Shown here one piece after another: positions 11,287-22,651 of a stretch of DNA of 64,000 bases. A program made the position numbers and the translations under genes. A model generated the notes under the pieces. It made no database searches, had not been told where the DNA came from, and saw nothing but the letters and a program-made list of their open reading frames with translations. The first letter of the stretch is position 1; every line of letters begins with the position of its first letter. Source of the DNA: Petrolisthes cinctipes (Eukaryota > Arthropoda > Malacostraca > Decapoda > Porcellanidae); the NCBI GenBank assembly GCA_033782935.1, contig JAWQEG010001362.1:1-64000 (forward strand), in the 5' to 3' direction.

Positions 11287-12449
11287 TTCCTGCCCTCACT
11301 GCTAATCTTCCTATTAACTTTCTTTCCTGATCCTTCCCTTCCACCAGTCCCTCTCTATATCCTTCCCTACGTTTCTAAGCTGGACTTTCCTCTACCTGTT
11401 CTCTCAACCTCCTCCCCCTTCTCACTCCCGTCCCAACCCCCAAATATACCAACCATCTTTACTCAGGCTTAAATCCTTCCTTTTTCCTTCCTTCCGCATG
11501 CACTCATTTTTTAATTGTCCTTCCTTCCTTCTTGAGTATTTACTTAACCTACTTGTGAACTCACTTCCTCCATTCTTCCTGTACCCTTCTTTACTATATT
11601 ATATCTGTCTTCCTGTTTGTGCCTATACTCTCTTTCCTTTTATCATCTTTAAACTTCTTCTCATGTCATACTTCTCCTTCTTTAGAATTCCTCCTCCCTC
11701 TCTCCCTCCCTCCTTTCTTTCTTTCTCAATTGTTTACATCCCTCCCAAAACCTCTATGCTACACGAAGGTTTCACAAATAATTATAGGTTAAGTAAGACG
11801 CCTGTTTCTGCTTCTTATTGAAATATACTTCGTGAACATTTCTTGTCCCCATAGATAACCTTCACTGTCTCCTCCCATTTAATATTTATTTATAAATTTA
11901 TTTATTCTTTTTATTTTTATTTTTGTTTCATCTATATTTTTGTTTTTATTTAATTTTTATTTATTTTTTTTCTGTGAGGAGTTGTGTGTAGGACTGACCT
12001 TTCCTCCCTCCCTCCCTCTCTCAAACCTCTTTTTCCCTCCTCGTGTAGTCTGTGTATCTGAGTGTTTATCTTCGTTTTATCCTTGTTTGGACGGTCAGAG
12101 CGAGCATCTTTGTTTTTATTTGGAGCGTAGTATATCCTTCCTTGTCTTCCCTCCCGTGTGTGTGTGTGTGTGTTGATAATGGTTTTAGCATTTTTCAATT
12201 CTACAAATGTATGTATTGTCATAAATGATTGTGTATGATCTATGAATGTATAATGATCTGAAGAAAAATATTGGTTATACAAATTTGTATATACGCATAG
12301 CCTAAATAAAAGCATATAGGATTTGCCCCGTCACTTATCGTTTTCTCTTACCAGTAAACAGTGATTTGATGCGATAACACTGGGGACCTGCTGTACCGTA
12401 GGAAAGCTGTGGTGGCAGATGTAAACAAACACATATGGTCGTGTTTAGA
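11286..12449. other. Pyrimidine-rich then AT-rich spacer
   Basis: CT-rich sequence with CCTTCC words to about 11760, then T-rich sequence with TTTATTTT words at 11880-11970. Open frames are hydrophobic translations of T-rich DNA and carry no recognisable family. Confidence 0.55.
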
Positions 12450-12770
12450 GAGGAGTGAGGTGGGTGTCCTGCATGTGGTTGGTTGGTGTAGGTGGAGGGG
12501 TGGTGGTGGAGAGAGAGAGGAGTGAGGTTGGTGTGTGTGTGGGTTGGTGTCCTGCATGTGGTTGGTTGGTGTAGGTGGAGGGGTGGTGGTGGGAAGAGGA
12601 GTGAGATTGGTGGGTGTGTGGGTGGGTGTCCTGCATATAGTTGGTTGGTGTAGGTGGAGGGATGGTGGTGGAGAGAGGAGTGAGATTGGTGGGTGTGTGG
12701 GTGGGTGTCCTGCATATAGTTGGTTGGTGTAGGTGTAGGTAGGTGGAGGGATGGTGGTGGGAAGAGAGGA
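12450..12770. repeat. Minisatellite, unit 79-83 bp
   Basis: CCTGCATGTGGTTGGTTGG or CCTGCATATAGTTGGTTGG starts at 12468, 12551, 12630 and 12709 (periods 83, 79, 79), each followed by TGTAGGTGGAGGG and GAGGAGTGAG. Confidence 0.95.
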
Positions 12771-13476
12771 GATTATAGAGAAGGGATGAGGGAGAGGAAA
12801 GTGAATGTGAGAAAGAGGGATGATGAGAAGTGCAATATGATAAAGAGGAACAGTGAATTTGGATAGAAGGGAGGAAAGTGGAATGAGGAAACCAGGATAT
12901 GATAAAATAATAGATGTCATCATACTAAGGAGGAAAGGAACAGGTTTATAAAGAAATATATACATTAAGAAAGTATGAAAAAAGATGCAACAACAAGGAA
13001 ACTGTAAGAAATTAAATGTAACAATAATGAAAGAGTGGAGAAGAGAAGAGGGAAGATTATAGGATGCATAGCTGACAGAATGGTAAGGAAGGAAGACTCC
13101 GGAATAGGCTATATGTATAGAATTAAAATAGAAGGGAAAGCACTGATGACAGAGTGAGTGTGAGTCAGTGATGGTTGTGGGATAACTTTCTCAGGCCTGG
13201 ACACGGTTGCCAACTTACCATTATTATATATTATTATGTTCCATTCCCCTGATAAAATTTTGAATCTCTGTGAAAGCTTTTTGTAATATTAAATCTGAGT
13301 GATTGTTATTGTGAGTGCAGAATTCAATGCACTTTCTCGTCTTGCGATAACGTTCGCAGAAATACCAAATTTTATATAATCAATTGTACGTTAAATTAAT
13401 TCTATATCGGCAACCGTGGCTGGACAACAAACACCTCTTAGCTGCCTTTTATAATCAGATTTTTTTGTTTTGTTTT
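12771..13476. other. Purine-rich then AT-rich spacer
   Basis: GAGAAG-rich to about 13120, then ordinary unique sequence. No gene seen. Confidence 0.55.
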
Positions 13477-13643
13477 TTTACGGGGTTAATACACTTTTTA
13501 GTACGTTAGAGTGCCTTGATTCCTCCCGAGTATGCCAGGAAACAAGGCCAGATGAACAGAAATAATGGTGTCCTGTTGCTTGGAATAGTTTGAAAGAATC
13601 AATAACTCCAGATTTTCCAACACTGTACTACCTACCCCATTAA
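13477..13643 (+). mobile_element. TTAA palindromic element, family C copy 2
   Basis: Left end TTTACGGGGTTAATAC, then GTTAGAGTGCCTTGATTCC, GAGTATGCCAGGAAACAA and AATAATGGTGTCCTGTTGC. Right end CCAACACTGTAC..ACCCCATTAA. The left TTAA is mutated. Confidence 0.85.
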
Positions 13644-13914
13644 TTCGTCACCAACCATCCTGCCTCGAGACATTTACACAAAGTCATCCTGGGTTACAAA
13701 TGTGGGTATTCACTTTCCCTCACTCCTCTTCCTCCTCTTCCTTCGGCTTCTTAGTCCTGAAACCCACCTGTTGTATTCATTCACCCTCAGACTGCCAGTG
13801 GGGTTTTCTTTTGGTTAAGGCAGTACCGTAGATAATTATATATATAAAATTTAACTGGATTTAGCCATGATATTCAGAGATTTTCAGGATGCATTGTTTT
13901 CCATTTCTCCGTCA
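13644..13914. other. Spacer
   Basis: Unique sequence; nothing recognised. Confidence 0.6.
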
Positions 13915-14072
13915 TTAAGGACCCTGTGATCGTGTATGAGAATTGGAGGCTTCTGATTCCTCCTGACTATGCCACGAAACAAGCTCCATCCATATAGGTG
14001 TGTTTGTTTCGTGGCAGTATTTGAAGGACTCTTTTTCCTCCAATTTTCTGACTACATCACAGGGTCCCTTAA
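13915..14072 (+). mobile_element. TTAA palindromic element, family A copy 2
   Basis: Intact TTAA at both ends. Left arm GGACCCTGTGATCGTGTATG, TTCTGATTCCTCC, CTATGCCACGAAACAAGC; right arm TTCGTGGCAGTATTTGAAGG and ending ACATCACAGGGTCCCTTAA. Its right TTAA is also the left TTAA of a family C copy. Confidence 0.93.
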
Positions 14073-14229
14073 GGGGGAAATTTTGTGTTGGTAAATCTGG
14101 AGCAACTGCATCATCAAAGCTATGCCAAGCAACAGAACACCATTATTTTAGTTCATCTGGTCCTGTTTCCTGGCACACTTTGGAGGAATCAAGGCACTCC
14201 AATGTAACAAAAGTGAATTACCCCCTTAA
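14069..14229 (-). mobile_element. TTAA palindromic element, family C copy 3
   Basis: Shares its left TTAA with family A copy 2. Left arm GGGGGAAATTTTGTGTTGG, TCTGGAGCAACTG; middle CAGAACACCATTATTTT; right arm TTTGGAGGAATCAAGGCACT and ending AATTACCCCCTTAA. A good reference for the C consensus. Confidence 0.93.
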
Positions 14230-14405
14230 GTAACATTGGTTTGTAGTTATTGATGTTTGTAGTTTATACGTGCATGTCTTGAAATCAATCGTTGGGTCAT
14301 ATACACGTGACATACGGTACGGTTTATACATGATGGAAAATAATTGAACGTTACACAATGCTATATATCACCATAAAGTCACAAAGCTATTATATACAGC
14401 TATCA

Positions 14406-14409
14406 CACA

Positions 14410-14447
<38 letters not shown>

Positions 14448-14530
14448 AAAGCACTACCTTGCATTAGTCCCACCCACCCATCTTAGTTCACACACACACA
14501 CACACACACACACGCACTCCCTTGCATTGG

Positions 14531-14562
<32 letters not shown>

Positions 14563-14672
14563 CCTTGCATTGGTCACACACACACACACACACTCCCTTG
14601 CATTGGTCACACACACACACACACACACACACTCCCTTGCATTGGTCTCTCTCACACACACACACACACAGT
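14406..14672. repeat. (CA)n minisatellite with CTCCCTTGCATTGGTC
   Basis: CA runs alternate with CACTCCCTTGCATTGGTC, present four times between about 14513 and 14647 plus a variant near 14455. Threonine/histidine open frames are artefacts. Confidence 0.9.
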
Positions 14673-14889
14673 TGACTCCAGCCGCAACCTCTACTTCACT
14701 CACTACTACACTCTTGTCATCAGTGTTTGTTTATCTCTCCACATCCACACTCTATACACCCATATTTTACCTTCAGGTGCTGGGTGAGTGGCTGGGTTGG
14801 TTGGTTGGTTGGTTGGTTGGTTACATAGCGGGGCGTTTGTTGGGACGTGACCAGAATATGTCTTCTTTCTCACGCTTGCTTTTGATGGA

Positions 14890-15107
14890 ATTCGGGTGTT
14901 GTCCTTCCTTTCTTTACTTCCTTATTTCCTTCCTTTGCTTCCTTACTTCCTTCCTTTACTTCCTTATTTCCTTCCTTTACTTCCTTTTTTCCTTCCTTTA
15001 CTTCCTTACTTCCTTCCTTTACTTCCTTACTTCCTTCCTTTCCTTCCTTATTTCCTTCCTTTACTTCCTTACTTCCTTCCTTTACTTCCTTACTTCCGTT
15101 CTTCCCT
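14890..15107. repeat. Minisatellite, CTTCCTTACTTCCTTCCTTT
   Basis: About ten units of roughly 20 bp, alternating CTTCCTTTACTTCCTTACTT and TTCCTTATTTCCTTCC. The long Phe/Leu/Pro open frames over it are artefacts. Confidence 0.9.
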
Positions 15108-15161
15108 TTTTACTACTTTTCGTTTGATTCATTTCTTTTCCTTTGTTTCTTCCTTTCTTCC

Positions 15162-15207
<46 letters not shown>
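15162..15207. repeat. (ATT)n microsatellite
   Basis: About 15 uninterrupted ATT triplets. Confidence 0.95.
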
Positions 15208-15470
15208 CACTACCTTCCGTTTACCCTTTCATCTTTCCTTCTTTTGTTTCTCATTTCTTTTTCATTTCTACATCCGCCCATCATTCCCACTTTCAATCCT
15301 TCCCTCTTTTTATTTTTATTTTTTTTTAATTTCTCTTTCCTTCCATTCTTTCATTTTCCCACCTTATCATCTTTCTTTCCTTACTGTCTGTCTGTCTGTC
15401 TGTCAGTCTGTTTCCCTTAGTGGTTCATTGCCCTCATCACCGAAATTTACTATTCTGTTTACGATCCATC

Positions 15471-15473
<3 letters not shown>

Positions 15474-15530
<57 letters not shown>

Positions 15531-15586
15531 TTTGTACGTATAGGCTACTCTCTCTCTCTCTCTCCTCATTTATTTGTACGTATAGG

Positions 15587-15672
<86 letters not shown>
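15474..15672. repeat. (CT)n blocks with a duplicated spacer
   Basis: Three CT runs (15474-15525, about 15549-15564, 15591-15672) are separated by two copies of a spacer containing CATTTATTTGTACGTATAGG. The spacer was duplicated together with CT sequence, so the array grew by unit duplication as well as slippage. Confidence 0.92.
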
Positions 15673-15675
<3 letters not shown>

Positions 15676-15699
15676 TGCGAACTGAGGTGGCGTAAACAA

Positions 15700-16458
15700 C
15701 TCTAGTCTGCGTAACTCACAATTGATGGCTTCATGCTGGGAGACTGCAGAAGGAGGAAGAGGAAGAAGGGGAGGGGGAGGAGAAAAGATGAAAAGAAGGA
15801 GAAGATGCAAGGGTTGGAGGAGGAGGTGGTGGTGGAGAGATGGTAATTATAGAGCAACAGGCGGTGGAGATGAAAGAATTGAGGAGACAAGGGAGAGGTG
15901 AAAGGTGATGGAAGTAGTGGTAATGGAGGAGAAGGAAAAATGGAAAATGAGAATGAAGAAGAAGTGGAAGGCGAATGAGAGAGGAGAGAATAACAGGGGT
16001 AAAGTAGAAGGAGGGGGGGGGAGAAAGAGATGGAATAGTTGAAGGAATGGAGGAATTAATAAGAGAAAAAAGGTGAAAATAATAATAGTAGGTGAAGAAT
16101 TATTTTTCTGGTATGGTGGTGATGATTGTGGTGATAGTGATGATGGAGGTGGTGGTGGTGGCCGTCGTCGTGGTGTGGAATTATATTTGAGTGAGATGGC
16201 CACAAAGAGTAGTAGTATAGTTATGACACCACGGGAGAAGTTACTGTCATGTCATCATACTCTTTTCTCAACCAGGTCACACAAACTCACATTTTAGGTT
16301 TCAGTGTTCTAGCCTAATATATATTTATTTTGGTCTACTGGTAAGTATTGTGATGTTCTAATGATCTATAGTACATTCATTGCCTTACATAAATATTCTT
16401 CCTATTTGAAATGTTAAAATCGTATACGGTAACTAAATATATATATACTTTCAAGATA
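15700..16458. other. Purine-rich spacer
   Basis: GGAGGAGAA-type purine-rich DNA to about 16085, then mixed sequence. Open frames are low complexity. Confidence 0.55.
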
Positions 16459-16876
16459 TGACTTCACGAATTGAGGGTGTATAACTGATAATGTATGACG
16501 TCACAAAGTATGGTTAACCAATGACGTCACGAAGGAAGAGTAACAGAAATAACGTTACAAAGAGGCTAAGGTAACCAATGACGTCACGAAGGAAGGGTAA
16601 CAGAAATAACGTTACAAAAAGCTGAGGGTAACCATTGACGTCACGAAGGAATGGTAACAGAAAATTAATGACTTCACAAAGAATGGGTAATCAATGACGT
16701 CACGAAGGAAGGGTAACATAAAGAGCGTCACAAAGAGCTTAGGGTAACCAATGACGTCACGAAGGAAGGGTAACAGAAATGAAAGAGTAAGCAATGATGT
16801 CACGAAGGAAGGGTAACAGAAATAGCGTCACAAAGAGGCTAAGGTAACCAATAATGTCACGAAGGAAGGGTAACAG
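16459..16876. repeat. 57-59-bp minisatellite containing TGACGTCA
   Basis: Units of GGTAACCAATGACGTCACGA, then GGAAGGGTAACAGAAAT and a GCGT(C/T)ACAAAG segment. The full palindrome TGACGTCA occurs at 16496, 16522, 16579, 16636, 16695 and 16752, and decays to TGATGTCA (16795) and TAATGTCA (16852) at the right end. Confidence 0.95.
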
Positions 16877-16994
16877 TCAATAAGTATATCATGCGACCTT
16901 GTCCTATATGCATATACTGCCTTTATATATATATACAGTATATATATATAATTATATTTTGCAATTCTTTCCTTCAGGTCACTGGTATGATGTT

Positions 16995-17031
<37 letters not shown>

Positions 17032-17785
17032 ATTACACTCACACATGTTCCCCCACACCTTTGTTTTATATTGTCACTGTTTCTGTTTTTTTACACCAAT
17101 TTCCTATTGTGCTTGCATTCTATTCACTGCATGTTATGGTGTCACGGAGGTAGGGTTGCAATTGCAGTTGTTGGTCTCACCCATTTGGTATTTTGTTTTG
17201 ATTTTTTTTTTTTTTTCGTACACCCAATTTCTATTTTGCTCAAGTATTGTATTTTATCTCGAGTCGTAAAGTTAGGGATGAATGTATGTTTATAATGCCA
17301 GCTGTTGTTGCCTTATATCATCATCATCATCCTACCTTTATGATTTCTTTTTCCACCTGATTCCTGTTTCACGTTCTTACCTTCTCTATACATATACTCA
17401 TTACAGGTTATAAAGTCAGGAAGGATGGGTTGTAATTACAGTCATTGTTGCCTCTGGGCTTATTATATATATCACCAATCTTATTTTATTTTTATTATTA
17501 TGATTATTATTTTTTACCCAGTTCCTATTTTTTCACTTTCTCACCTGTACTCATTTTGGTGTTATGAAGTCACGAAGAGAAGGGTGTAATCATCACTGGA
17601 GTTTGTGCCCCTGTACTTGTTTATATGTTAGCGTCAGTTGGTAGGTGGGTTGCTCGAGCTTTTGCAAGGCAGCGTATAGCTATCCAGTGAGTGACGGTGA
17701 GGGTGGTGGTGGTCAGGGGAGGGAGGTGGGGGGGCCAGGGAGGTATGAGTGCAACTGACCCCCCGCGGCTCTTGTTGCAATGTTG
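16877..17785. other. Spacer with short microsatellites
   Basis: TA run at about 16925-16953, GA run at about 16998-17026 and a T run at about 17201-17217. No exon supported. Confidence 0.55.
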
Positions 17786-17796
17786 CTGAGTGGCTG

Positions 17797-17892
17797 TGTG
17801 TGTGTGTGTGTGAGTGAGTGTGTAATGGGTTGGAAGGTGAAGAGTAAAATTATATTATAAGTGGGCCGGGTGTGCGTGGGGAGGGGGGGGGT

Positions 17893-17931
<39 letters not shown>
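17797..17931. repeat. (GT)n microsatellites
   Basis: GT runs at about 17797-17812 and 17899-17929 flank unique sequence with a G run near 17883. Confidence 0.9.
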
Positions 17932-17932
<1 letters not shown>

Positions 17933-18484
17933 AGACGATAGGGCATGTATAGGGAATGGTACAGGACTTTTGGTGATTGAGGATGGAGTGCTGACTAATG
18001 AAATAAAGAAAATGTGTATAAAAGAGGATATTCAGATGAGTGTGAACATGGTATAAGTGTCAGAAGGATTTATTACGAGCTTGGACGAGGTTGGAGAGTA
18101 AAGGTGCATTTTGTTATGTTTGAAGGTGAGTGTGTGCAGAGATTTGGTTGATGTAGAAAGGGATGAGTATGAGAGAGTGTCGTGTAAAATAAAATGAGTG
18201 GAGCAGTGAGGGTAAGATGAGATGATGTGAGTGTGACTAAGAATCGTAGAAGTGAGTATGAGACATTGAGAGTATAATATTCCTGTGGTTATATGGAATG
18301 TCGTAGCGAGTGTGTGTGTGGGAGTTGAGGGTGAACCGAAAAGTGTAAGAATAGAGGAGTGAGAGAATGTGGGGGACAGTGAGTGTAAGAAGAGACGTGT
18401 GGGAAAATTGGATCTAAGGAAGGAAGAAAGGAATGAGGGGGCGACGAGAGTAAACAACCACGTGTGAAAATTGAGAAGTGAGGT
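17932..18484. other. Purine-rich spacer
   Basis: GTGAG- and GAGAG-rich unique DNA. The 141-codon minus-strand open frame here is serine/threonine/histidine-rich, with no motif. Confidence 0.5.
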
Positions 18485-18895
18485 TCGAAAGAGAGGAAGA
18501 AAAGGAATGGTGTGATTAGATATAGGGAATGACTTGAGAGGATTAAGAGAGGATGAAGGGCAAGAAGAGAGGAAGGGAAGGAATGGTGTGATTAGATATA
18601 GGGAATGACTTGAGAGGATTAAGAGAGGATGAAGGGCAAGAAGAGAGGAAGGGAAGGAATGGTGTGATAAGATTTAGGGAATGACTTGAGAAGATTAAGA
18701 GAGGATGAAGGGAAAGAAGAAGGAAGAAAAGGAATGGTGTAATTATATTTAGGGAATGACTTGAGAGGATTAAGAAAAAGAAGAGAGGATGGGAATGAGT
18801 GACGTGATTAGATTTAGGGAATGACTGAAAGGATGAAGGGCAAGAAGAGAGGAAGGGAAGGAATGGTGTGATTAGATTTAGGGAATTGACTGAGT
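18485..18895. repeat. Minisatellite, unit 75-76 bp
   Basis: GGAATGGTGTGATTAGATAT begins units near 18505, 18581, 18657 and 18732, with shorter or diverged units to 18895. Each contains TAGGGAATGACTTGAGAGG and GATGAAGGGCAAGAAGAG. Confidence 0.93.
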
Positions 18896-19439
18896 GACTG
18901 ACAACAAGGATGGAGTGTTGAGTAAAGGATTAAAGGATGGAGAGTTGAGTAAAGGACTAATAAGGTAGTATACTGTGAAGGGTTGAGTGAGTGACTAACA
19001 AAGACGAATTGAGAGAGTGTTAAGGATATGCTGATGGAAGAGTAAATTAGGTGCACGGGAGTGAAGGAACTTAAAGTGAAAAATTGGATGTGTGGAAGTA
19101 AACAAGTGAGTGAGGTTGGGTTATTTGGGTACCTACCTATATACATACATGCGTGCTTGTGTATGTATGCGTGCGAGAGAGAGGAAGGGAGAGAAGAGCC
19201 GGCGTTAGTGACACAGGAAACGTCAATTAAGCAGCTGTAGGAAACTAATGACTCATTTTTTTACTGGAAGTGTAAATGTTTTATAGGAATTCAGAAAAAG
19301 GGAGTGAATGGGTGACTTGATTAAAGGCTGGAATAATTACAGAGTGAGCAAGAGTGCCTAATTAGTGACTCTGTGTGTGTGTGAAATGGATGAGTAAGAA
19401 CGTGTGGAAATGTAGGATATTGTATTATACGAGTGTGTT
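18896..19439. other. Spacer
   Basis: GAGTGA-rich unique sequence; nothing coding recognised. Confidence 0.5.
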
Positions 19440-19575
19440 TTGAAAGCTAGTGTTTAAATGGAGTTTACGTAAGCCTAGGATTCTGAACAGCGTCAAGAAA
19501 CAGACCCCACAGCTTTGTTTACTGCAGTGATCTGTTTTCTTGGTTAGTTTGGAGGCTCTGTACCATTGTCGTGCA
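19440..19575. mobile_element. Degenerate family B-like palindrome
   Basis: CAAGAAACAGACCCCACAG and CTGTTTTCTTGGTTAGTTTGG form the inner inverted pair seen in family B, but the outer arms and TTAA edges are not recognisable. Assignment is tentative. Confidence 0.4.
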
Positions 19576-19601
19576 TGGGTGAATAACATTGGGCAATACT
19601 G

Positions 19602-19752
19602 TACAGTCACGTGCACTAATAAGTATTCAGGTGTGCTTCGAATGCCCATAGACAGTAAATAAATACACAATAAGATCTCCATTGGAATATACTTCGTTGG
19701 TGAATTGGGCTGTTCAACCAAAACTGTATACTTATTAGTGCTCATGACTGTA
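19602..19752. mobile_element. TA-flanked MITE M1 (Tc1/mariner type)
   Basis: TACAGTCACGTGCACTAATA at the left is mirrored by TATTAGTGCTCATGACTGTA at the right, with further pairing inside (AGTATTCAG / CTGTATACT). TA at both edges and a CAG start match Tc1/mariner targets. 151 bp, no ORF. Confidence 0.85.
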
Positions 19753-20165
19753 CATACTTCTTGAGTGAGTAAGTGAGTGAGTGAGTGAGTGACATCGGTG
19801 CTTTCTGAGTAAGTTAACTGAGGCCCCAATCATCTTATGAGTAACGTAGATGTATATATTTTGTGTGAGTTAGTGTGTACGTGAGTCATTATAGTCTGTG
19901 TGAGGAGTGAGTGTGACTTACAAATATACGACGATGTGTGTTGCTATTTGAGTTTGTCTGTACAGCACTATACTATATGGTACTGAAAGCGTTGAGTGTG
20001 CGTAGAGTGAGTGAGTGAGTGAGTGAGTGCGTGTCCTTGCGTATACTCTAAACGTTACGTGTACTTTCAGGTACCCAAATAGAGCGTTGCGTGTGTGTGT
20101 GCGTGAAGATAATTATAATATATTGATTTTACGTGCGGGATTTCTCTGCATTGCGTGTATGCTTG

Positions 20166-20196
<31 letters not shown>

Positions 20197-20527
20197 GCCT
20201 AAACGTAGCGTGTCATGTGTGAAATTAGTGAGTGTGCCTGCGTGGTGGCCCTAACTACGCTTCTTAAATTAACTCCCAAATATCAGAGGGTGAATGCTGC
20301 CTTCTACACCAGCGCTGACTTCATTCCTACAGGCTCGTTTACTATTATTATTATTATTATTATTAATATTATTATTATTATTATTATGTTCTCGGATTTT
20401 GTTAGGACGTGGCTTGGTCTACGTCACCACAAGTTCATAATATTTGAGTGTGTGTGTGTGTTAGATACATTAGTGCTTGCCTGCTTTGTGTGTGTGTGTG
20501 TGTGTGTGGACATACCTACCGGATACG
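19753..20527. other. Spacer with GAGT, GT and ATT repeats
   Basis: GAGT tetranucleotides near 19766-19790 and 20005-20030, GT run about 20170-20195, ATT run about 20342-20387, GT run about 20488-20509. No gene seen. Confidence 0.6.
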
Positions 20528-20755
20528 TACAGTCGGCCTCAGGAATTCGTACGCAGAGCACTGGTTAAAAGAGGTCAAAGAGGTCATTACTCTTTACATA
20601 TTGTAATGATTGTTTTGCTGACTGTTTCAAGCATTATCCAAACAACATTACTAGAAAATTATGGTGTTTGAAAATTAATGTACACAATTTTCTAGTTGCT
20701 ACGATACGACCCTTGATGTCACAGTGATGTATACTAATTCCTGAGGCCGACTGTA
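20528..20755. mobile_element. TA-flanked MITE M2 (Tc1/mariner type)
   Basis: TACAGTCGGCCTCAGGAATT at the left is mirrored by AATTCCTGAGGCCGACTGTA at the right. TA edges, 228 bp, no ORF. A single end of the same family recurs at about 53663-53683 inside a composite. Confidence 0.88.
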
Positions 20756-20985
20756 CATATAGCCTACACACGCCTGTCCCTGTGTGTGTACGGAATAGAT
20801 AAACAAGCACCGGGACAAGCAAACCATAACAAGTAGCTTTGAAGAGAGTTATAATATTCCAAGCACTAGTACTCAGGTCTAGTCTATTGTTAACTAGACC
20901 TTCCTCACCACTACCACCACCACTACCACTACCACCCATATCACTTCACCACTATCACCAATACCACCTGTGTGTGTTTGTGTGT

Positions 20986-21060
20986 GTAGCAGTTGACCTG
21001 GGCCACGGTAACGGGCGTGATGAAGCCTATGTCCAGTGTCGGAACATAAAAAAAAGAAAA
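20986..21060 (+). mobile_element. Short SINE-like retroposon R1
   Basis: A 60-bp block beginning GTAGCAGTTGACCTGGGCC and ending CCAGTGTCGGAACAT is followed by an A-rich tail and preceded by a GT run. Two further copies are at 24066-24128 (minus) and 54819-54902 (plus). It could be a SINE or a LINE 3' end. Confidence 0.7.
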
Positions 21061-21089
21061 GTAGAAAGAAAAATTAAAATTCGACCAAA

Positions 21090-21565
21090 TATTACCACCA
21101 ATTGCACCATCATCACTGCCACCACCACTACCACCACTACCCACCCAATAACTTCACCATCACTACCACCACTACCCACCCAATCACTACCGTACCACCA
21201 CAACCTCATCACTACCACCACGACCTACCATCACCACCACCAATACCCACCCAATCACTTCACCATTACCCAACCAATCACTACCATCACCACCACCACC
21301 ACGACCCACCCAATCACTACCACCACCCCTCATCACTACCACCACCACCACTATCCACCCAATCACTTCACCATTACCCAACCAATCACTTCACCATTAC
21401 CCAACCAATCACTACAACCACCACCACCTTATCACCACCACTACCACCACCACCACCACCATCATCACTACCCACCCAATCACTACACCACCACCACGAC
21501 CATTACCACAACATGACCACCACCACCACTACCAATACTACTACCACCACCACCACCACCTGTCA
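21090..21565. repeat. CCA-rich satellite with CACCCAATCACT units
   Basis: CCACCA/TCACCA triplets carry a higher-order word, ACCCACCCAATCACT or TTACCCAACCAATCACT, repeated about ten times. Histidine/threonine/proline open frames here are artefacts. Confidence 0.9.
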
Positions 21566-22000
21566 CGTCTAGTAGGCTACACCGGGTTGGGAAAGTGATC
21601 TGGAGGCAGTGATCCGTGCAGTAGTCAAGCAGAATAGGCTAGGTAGTGTAGTATAGGCCCAGTGAAAGACAAACAAAAGTCGTATATATCTTCTGTGTTG
21701 TTGTTCTGTGTGAAAAAAAAAAAAAAAACCTAGGTTACATACAACGAACCAACCACACTGAAACTCACTCAGGCCACACAGCTTTTAATGAATACAGAGG
21801 TTGTTGAATTAATGGCTTTCGATATATGTCATGCCGTTGTTGTTGTTGTTGTTGTTGTTGTTGTTGGTTTTACCGGTTCTCTAGACACGATTTTTGTCTT
21901 TCGTTGTACGGATGTTAAAAAGAATTATTACGGTATGATGATGATGTTGATGAATTGGTAGGTAGATAGGCTAGTTATTATTGTTTCAAGTACTGTAGCC
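21566..22000. other. Spacer with (GTT)n
   Basis: A-run at about 21714-21728 and GTT triplets at about 21834-21866. No gene seen. Confidence 0.6.
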
Positions 22001-22168
22001 TACTATCGAAGACAAAACTCTTGTCGTAAAAATTGGTGAAAATATATGGTACAGGTCTAACCAAACAGGACACGAACATTACTGTGGTGGGACTTTCATT
22101 AATTAAGGTTCACGAGTTTTATCAAATCATCGGACAAGACAACGACACGACTTTTGTCTCTGATAGTA
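22001..22168. mobile_element. TA-flanked MITE M3
   Basis: TACTATCGAAGACAAAACTC with following TTGTCGT is mirrored by ACGACACGACTTTTGTCTC and TGATAGTA. TA edges, 168 bp. The arms have diverged by several substitutions. Confidence 0.65.
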
Positions 22169-22330
22169 CATTATGTATATACTATTGACTGACTGTGTGT
22201 GTGTGTGTGTGTTCAGGATGAAGCCGCATACATGTGTAGCCTAACAGCAATTCACTCGTTCACCTCAGTTAATAATAATAATAATAATAATAATAGCAAA
22301 GTAAGAGTAAATGAATGCACATTACCTCAA

Positions 22331-22397
22331 TTAAGGGGAGATTCTCTTGTTGGTGAATAATTGGAAGGTTTGTCCATGATTCCTCCAAATTAGCAAG
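22331..22397. mobile_element. Family B left-half fragment
   Basis: TTAAGGGGAGATTCTCTTGT, TTGGTGAATAATTGGAAGG and ATGATTCCTCCAAATTAGCA are the B left arm. The element stops at an A run; no right arm follows. Confidence 0.8.
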
Positions 22398-22503
22398 AAA
22401 AAAATCACCAACCATGGAAACACAAAAATAAAACAAAAATAACACAAGTTCCTCTGAGAATGTTAATGCCGGGAAAAATTAGGTCAGTATATAAACTACC
22501 TAT

Positions 22504-22505
<2 letters not shown>

Positions 22506-22554
<49 letters not shown>
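22506..22554. repeat. (CT)n microsatellite
   Basis: Uninterrupted CT, followed at once by a TAGCCTA word. Confidence 0.95.
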
Positions 22555-22557
<3 letters not shown>

Positions 22558-22651
22558 AGCCTAATAAGAAAAGTAATAGGGTTTGTTGGAAGTCTGGGAA
22601 CAATGGGTCATGTTTTCGTTTCTTTTCTAAACTTTTGCAATGTCTTCGGAT

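Noticed and set aside
16459..16876. CRISPR-like array
   Set aside because: Units are whole 57-59-bp repeats with no variable spacers, and the window is eukaryotic. It is a minisatellite.
19425..19829. 134-residue minus-strand open frame of mixed composition
   Set aside because: It runs through the M1 MITE, GAGT repeats and a degenerate B element, and its ends coincide with no exon signal.
20986..21060. tRNA-derived SINE head or tRNA gene
   Set aside because: No A-box/B-box pair or cloverleaf could be drawn in the 60-bp block.
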